Assembly: GCA_030248215.1 (NCBI GenBank)
Contig: JASANG010001546.1
Coordinates: forward strand, 496,001 to 560,000
DNA from: Enoplolaimus lenunculus
Taxonomy: Eukaryota > Nematoda > Enoplea > Enoplida > Thoracostomopsidae
Reading direction: 5' to 3'
Length of the DNA: 64,000 nt
The translations under genes were made by a program, and so were the position numbers. The notes beneath the pieces were generated by a model. That model made no database searches. It worked only from the letters and a program-made list of their open reading frames with translations, and had not been told where the DNA came from. Below, in pieces: positions 58,510-64,000 of the stretch. Every line of letters begins with the position of its first letter. Position 1 is the stretch's first letter.

Positions 58510-60445
58510 TATTCATAGTTTCAAATTACAGAAATTTTAATTATGTAAAAGCTTTGAAGATACACAATAGGTAAGTGTTCGGATAGGTGAACTACATACG
58601 CTTTGACGAGTTGGTTTGAGGAACTTGCTGATTATTACAACATGTTTCCGCAATTTTGCATTTATTCAAGTTTATCAGTATTCGTAAAATACATACAGCT
58701 TGTTGTTATGCATTGAAACCACGGCTCAGGGCACGTTCAGTCTTCCAACTTTGCTTAATTCAAATCATGACTTGGTGTTCACAATAATTGTGTGCAACGC
58801 CCTGTCGCCTGTTAACATTAATGTTGATATACTTTATGCGATGGATGGTGTTTCAGTAACATGAAACGGCTCTTAGCGTCGTGTTTCTAACGCAGCGATG
58901 ACAGCCTGCAATTTGATTTTGTGCGTGTTTACAAATCACAAATTTTATAATGGGGTTATGTGAAAAATTACTAAGATGACATTAAATGCATTATCAATAG
59001 ACAAGTTGTAAGCTTTGTTAGCAAATCATGCTAATAAACTTGATACCATTTTATTGTTCTTTTATTTTTGGCTGCAGTTACTATTTTGTAATGTTGCTAC
59101 TTGTACACTTCCCTCGCCAAAAAGCCTAAGCCTAAGTTATTGCCAAAGTTTCAATATTTCGGAAGCTAATGATTGGAACGTGTACAGGAAGACAGCTGTA
59201 ATTGTATTGTAAATGAGTTAAATTAAAAAACAGTACATTAATGCTTATTACTGTTTATTCTAGTGTTCTTTGTTTAATTTTCATTACTACTCAAAGTAAC
59301 TTGGTGCAACATAATGCTTGTTATTGTATTACCGTCTATCATCCTTATGTGTCAATATTTTGTACATAATGTTTGCAATTTAAGATATGGCTGAATATCT
59401 GGTTCTGGTCACAAGACACAGTCGACATCCGGTTCCGGTATTTTCAGCTACTTTATCTGGAACGCTAGAATTGCAACGTGCCTGGATGTGTAATGCGCAT
59501 TATTTTTTGGAAATTGAAATAACAACAGAAGTTGTTTTTGCCGATAGGGACTTAGTAGGTTGGGGTGCTGGTTAGTGTCAACAATTAAATGAGACATCCG
59601 GCTCTATCCGTGTTTTGTCTCCGGTCTAATCCTGTTTTTAAGGATGCTCTGACGATTTCCTTATGGAAATTCTATGAAACTGTTTTTTGCTTTGTTCGTA
59701 GTCGCGTATTCACGTTATATATTTGTTTGGCAGGTTTTTATATTTGTTGCATAATTGTTTTCTGCATAAAAAATGATTGTTGCTGTGTTTTTTCATTAAA
59801 CTCTCTGAATAACTTTTGGCAACATTGTTGAAACTGTATTTACCACTTTGGTGTTGATTGTAGTACTGGATCATACAGTGATATTTATTTTATAAAATTT
59901 TTGAACAAATGTACATTAGTTTTGATGATTAAATCTAACTCTGGCGCTATACTTTTGATGCGTTTGACGTCGTTCGGCGTTTGTACCGCAATGTACGTCT
60001 ATTGACACTTTTGAAAACAAAAGTATTTTGAGTTGCGGCGCCGGACGGTGCCAAACAAGTACAGCGGTACGGGTTATGATTTTTTTTTGAGGTTTTGTGT
60101 ATACTGTCGTGATACGACATTCGTACACTTGGCCCATGTTACTTTAAGGGGTGTCCAAGATTCTGGTGGGTCCATAAAAGAGTAGGTTTAGATTCTAGGT
60201 TACAGTTTTTTGCTTAGGCTTAGGAACACATTTTTGCAACGATTAGGCTTAGGACTCCGCTTGGCCGTATACTTTATCGCAAGATTAAGCCTAAGTTGCA
60301 ATAAATACGAAAAATTTAAACAGTGTGTTGAAACGTGTATAACACCAGAACCAAGTGATGCTATTAATTTTATGAATGTATGGAATAGTGTTTGAATTTC
60401 GTTATTTATATGCAAAAAGGATTTTACTTTAGGTACATATTGGAA
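58510..60445. other. Intergenic DNA downstream of the septin gene
   Basis: No gene recognised. It contains TTAGGC-like pieces (GCCTAAGCCTAAG at about 59123, GCTTAGGCTTAGG at about 60212, GATTAGGCTTAGG at about 60241) and a MITE-like piece at about 59396-59450 (AATATCTGGTTCTGG, CATCCGGTTCCGG). Confidence 0.5.
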
Positions 60446-60451
60446 TATTAA

Positions 60452-60714
60452 CACTTTCTCACATGAATATTTTCTATTTCCCCTGAGACCTACTTTTATG
60501 CTAGGATTGCAACTCCAGTGACTGGAGTGGGAGGCGTACACCGTCACCACTCAGCTATAGGAGCTTGACGCTCGAGCCCGAGGGTGCTCTCACGTCTTGT
60601 GGTGATTTAGTACTATGTATACGTGTTGCAATTGTTAAACACGGCGAGATATATACTATTTAACGTATATACACTGCGCTGAGTTGCCTACAGGCAACTC
60701 AACGTGAGAAGGGG
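60452..60714 (-). mobile_element. TTAA-target MITE carrying a tRNA-like unit, copy 3
   Basis: Left flank TTAA (60448-60451); right flank TTAT (60715-60718, one change). Ends CACTTTCTCACAT and ACGTGAGAAGGGG. It aligns end to end with 20370-20631 in the same orientation. The B-box reads GAGTTGCAATCC here, so it is probably inactive as a promoter. Confidence 0.85.
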
Positions 60715-61180
60715 TTATGCATGTAAATGCTGCGTGCATGGCAGATGGCAGTTCCATAACGCACATGCATTTTTCAATGCTTTTCCAATATTTTTGTTTC
60801 TGTAAATTTTGCAGAAAACAGCATTTGCCTGTATTCGAAAGTTTCTCACGGCATACGCGTTCCGACATAAAAATAATTGTATCTTTCAACAACCGTACTT
60901 GTAATTTTATGTTGCTGTTAACCTTGGTTTATTTATAACTTTGGTCGCAGGGTATCTGCGTAATTATATAAACCTGTTTGCATCATTGAACATATGAGCG
61001 ATCCAGAGTAATTTATTTGAGTATTTACGACAAGATTTTGAATGTAAATGTAAATATTCAACGTCCATGTTTACTTTAAGGAGCGGCCAGGTTTCTGGTG
61101 GGTCTACGTCGCTAAGCATATACACAACATATTTTAATAACATATTAACAATATAAATATAATAATTTTTACATTTCTTT

Positions 61181-61921
61181 TTATTTCTTTACGCCATATT
61201 TACACTTAATATACAATGATGAGGACGATCCAAGGCCTCCATGTGTCGTTGCGTACCTCACCAGAAACCGTTGTCTACCGACGTAGGTGCCAATATCGAC
61301 CAGTACCCCGAACCACCAACCAATAGCAAACCCTAACATAGTCCCTTAAAAATGCCGCCTCCAACTCGATAACAGAATGTCCGAATAGGCGTCAAACAGT
61401 TCCAGAGTATAATACTCCTGACTGCCGCCGCTGTTGCGTCGTTTGCTGCTGTTGTTGACGCTCTGAATGACGGTTTTCGCGAATTTGCTGCCGAACGTTC
61501 TTCACCTGTCGCCGGTAATAAAACCACCGACCGCCTCCAATTTGCGCTTGTACCACATTACCGCCAACCCTTTGCTGGGTACCGCTAACTGTTAACTGAT
61601 GTATCCGTGGCCGTACATCCCCCGTATCACCGGTACTTGACTCCAAGGCCCTGCTGCAACATGTGCTTAACCGGCTGCTGCGTTATGCACGGGTTCCCCT
61701 TGCTTCAGTCCTATGCGACTAACCACCGACCCTACCGCCGGTCGTACATATGCTCGACCCTGAACTCTCACAGCAGCTAGCCCTCCTTGTGAAGACGTCC
61801 TACGTCTGTGTGGATCACATCTCCTCCTCATTTCACCCCCCGGTCCCATCACCCGGTTATCACGGGACATCTGGACGGCCCTATTCTCAAAAAAGCCTAA
61901 ATTTTTTAACAAAACCGACAT
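61181..61921 (-). other. Unassigned coding-like island
   Basis: This 740-bp stretch is richer in G+C than its AT-rich flanks and carries three minus-strand frames in succession. 61921-61667 gives an Arg-rich, basic peptide (EMRRRCDPHRRRTSSQGG). 61646-61392 gives a Gln/Arg-rich peptide (RRQVKNVRQQIRENRHSE). 61339-61181 gives a 52-residue peptide with a hydrophobic start (MLGFAIGWWFGVLVDIG). An AATAAA at 61185-61180 overlaps the last stop. I recognise no family. It might be exons of a host gene with unusually small introns, or an old insertion. Confidence 0.35.
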
Positions 61922-61924
61922 AAT

Positions 61925-63030
61925 AAATTTTACATTGTTTCAAAAAACATGTGTCTTTTATAGTAACTTACATTATTCGGAACGCACCATTTTAAATTCA
62001 CTCGTGAATACGCAAACAATGAATTTTTATTTATATATAAGGCAGCGCAGGTTAAAACTAGAAAGGAAATATCAACGTAAGTCTTAAGATTATGCCTCGA
62101 AGTTTTAGAAACAACAGCATCTGGAACAAAAATTATTGAATTCAGAATTTTTTACGAATCTTATAAGCTTCTATGTACGAATCAGTGTGACGAGTCGAAT
62201 TTAACTATCACCCAGAAATTTCAAAACACAATTTGTATGATGCGTGGATTGGTCCTAGTTTCTATTAGCCAACATATCTGACCTTGCTTTACGAAGAAAT
62301 TAAAAAAATTGTTTAGGAATGCCATAAGGTTTGGCTCAAGGTTCTAATTGGGTTCAGGAAAAGTTCAAAACACTTACAAAATATTCACAAAAAGTACTTA
62401 AACACAGAAAACTTTTGCAACATCTTAAGGAACTAAAAATTACTGATGTTGACCGGACTGGACCGGCTCGGCAATAGTGGATCGGAGGTTCGGATTGATG
62501 ATCGTCCAAAGCTGATGAGCGAGAAAATCGCTGCGGATATCATGAAAAACATAAACACCATTTTCCACGGATTTTTCCCATTCTGTCATTTAAGCTGTGG
62601 AAACCGGAGCAGGAAAATTGTTTAAGAACATATTTATAAGTTATATAACTGTCGGACCGGACTGTAGAATACATTCGGACCCGTTCAGTTTAGTCCACAT
62701 CCCACAAAAAATGACTAAATCGATATATACATAGCATACAAAATATCACAATATGTACATTATGAATACCGCATACGGGTATTAAAGACGGAAATGGCAC
62801 TCAATTCTTGCAAATTTGAGACAAACAATCATTTTTACACAATTATCAGTGAAAGAGATAAATTTCCGCCAGCGAAAAAAAACTAAAACGCGAAAGCGAA
62901 ACGATTAACGTATAAAAATATACACCGCTTTACATCTAATCATAGGCGATAGCAAACTAAAACTTTTCGACAACAAATGTTTCAAATTTCGTCTCTGATT
63001 CCGTCAATAATTACGTCGGCAAAAATGCTG
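61925..63030. other. Intergenic DNA, one eroded inverted repeat
   Basis: GATGTTGACCGGACTGGACCGG at about 62446 and CCGTTCAGTTTAGTCCACATC at about 62680-62700 are imperfect inverted ends of a decayed element. No gene is seen. Confidence 0.45.
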
Positions 63031-63032
63031 TA

Positions 63033-63937
63033 ACGCAATAAAAGACCATTTAAATTGAACCACTACGTATCAAAGTTAACGACGATTCTGACGATTCTCA
63101 CACGCAATAAAAGACCATTTAAATTGAACCACTACGTATCAAAGTTAACGACGATTCTGACGATTCTCACACGCAATAAAAGACCATTTAAATTGAACCA
63201 CTACGTATCAAAGTTAACGACGATTCTGACGATTCTCACACGCAATAAAAGACCATTTAAATTGAACCACTACGTATCAAAGTTAACGACGATTCTGACG
63301 ATTCTCACACGCAATAAAAGACCATTTAAATTGAACCACTACGTATCAAAGTTAACGACGATTCTGACGACGCATAATCTCACACGCAATAAAAGACCAT
63401 TTAAATCATGAACCACTACGTATCAAAGTTAACGACGATTCTGACGATTCTCACACGCAATAAAAGACCATTTAAATTGAACCACTACGTATCAAAGTTA
63501 ACGACGATTCTGACGATTCTCACACGCAATAAAAGACCATTTAAATTGAACCACTACGTATCAAAGTTAACGACGATTCTGACGATTCTCACACGCAATA
63601 AAAGACCATTTAAATTGAACCACTACGTATCAAAGTTAACGACGATTCTGACGATTCTCACACGCAATAAAAGACCATTTAAATTGAACCACTACGTATC
63701 AAAGTTAACGACGATTCTGACGATTCTCACAAGCAATAAAAGACCATTTAAATTGAACCACTACGTATCAAAGTTAACGACGATTCTGACGATTCTCACA
63801 CGCAATAAAAGACCATTTAAATTGAACCACTACGTATCAAAGTTAACGACGATTCTGACGATTCTCACACGCAATAAAAGACCATTTAAATTGAACCACT
63901 ACGTATCAAAGTTAACGACGATTCTGACGATTCTCAC
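63033..63937 (+). repeat. 69-bp satellite, about 13 copies
   Basis: The unit begins GCAATAAAAGACCATTTAAA, continues ACTACGTATCAAAGTTAACG and ends with two near-copies of GACGATTCT. Units are almost identical. One unit near 63370-63410 carries small insertions (GACGCATAAT and CA). Because 69 is 23 codons, one forward frame stays open for long stretches, but its translation is simply the repeat. The array stops abruptly at CTCAC, followed by GTTGCGTAG. Confidence 0.95.
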
Positions 63938-63959
63938 GTTGCGTAGACTTAAAAATGCC

Positions 63960-64000
63960 ATGAGCGACAGTAACAACGGCAGCCACTCCAACCACAGCTG
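63960..64000 (+). CDS. Possible start of a gene running off the window
   Basis: ATG at 63960 opens MSDSNNGSHSNHS and continues to the window edge. The codons are unlike the satellite and less AT-rich, with a Ser/Asn/His-rich beginning typical of disordered N-termini. There are only 13 codons, so this rests on composition alone. An overlapping ATG at 63955 meets a stop at once. Confidence 0.3.
   Translation, partial: MSDSNNGSHSNHS

Noticed and set aside
63055-63411. 118-residue frame with a repeated 23-residue unit
   Set aside because: It is a direct consequence of the 69-bp satellite period being a multiple of three; it breaks where one unit carries a small insertion.
63033-63937. CRISPR-like array
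   Set aside because: Units are contiguous and identical, with no unique spacers, in a eukaryotic intron-bearing genome.

Overview
The window is nuclear DNA of an invertebrate animal, most likely a nematode or a close relative. It is AT-rich, its genes have small exons, and its introns follow GT-AG with short T-rich TTTCAG/TTTTAG acceptors. Interstitial TTAGGC runs, the nematode telomere hexamer, occur near 42.5 and 46.2 kb. CpG is not visibly depleted. The species cannot be named from the sequence.

Four host genes can be built with exon phases that agree throughout. (1) 5907-7405, minus: a single-pass membrane protein with three EGF-like modules and a PPSY cytoplasmic tail. (2) 10467-13305, plus: a complete six-exon R-Ras type small GTPase of 190 residues ending in a CAAX box. 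(3) 21833-32099, minus: a complete six-exon WIP/verprolin homologue of 674 residues with an N-terminal WH2 and a C-terminal WASP-binding segment. (4) 47682-58214, plus: a septin of the SEPT7 class in 14 exons. Three further in-phase exons at 42952-46053 probably give it a 140-residue N-terminal extension. A possible fifth gene starts at 63960 and runs off the right edge. An unassigned coding-like island lies at 61181-61921 on the minus strand.

The rest is dominated by short transposon derivatives. The commonest are hAT-like MITEs (ends CAGGGTGCAAC or CAGGGTGGCAAC, 8-bp target duplications) carrying iterated GGAATCGGAAC-type blocks. Two cases of one MITE inserted into another are readable at base level. 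Two MITE families use TTAA targets, and one of these carries a tRNA-like A-box/B-box unit. Three tRNA-derived SINE families are present, two in tandem. Two 5'-truncated or decayed LINE pieces, a 95-bp tandem, a 69-bp satellite of about 13 copies and several microsatellites make up the remainder.

R-Ras, WIP and septin all act on the cell cortex and cytoskeleton (integrin/adhesion signalling, Arp2/3-driven actin assembly, septin filaments). They lie on different strands with separate regulatory space, so I treat their proximity as probably incidental.
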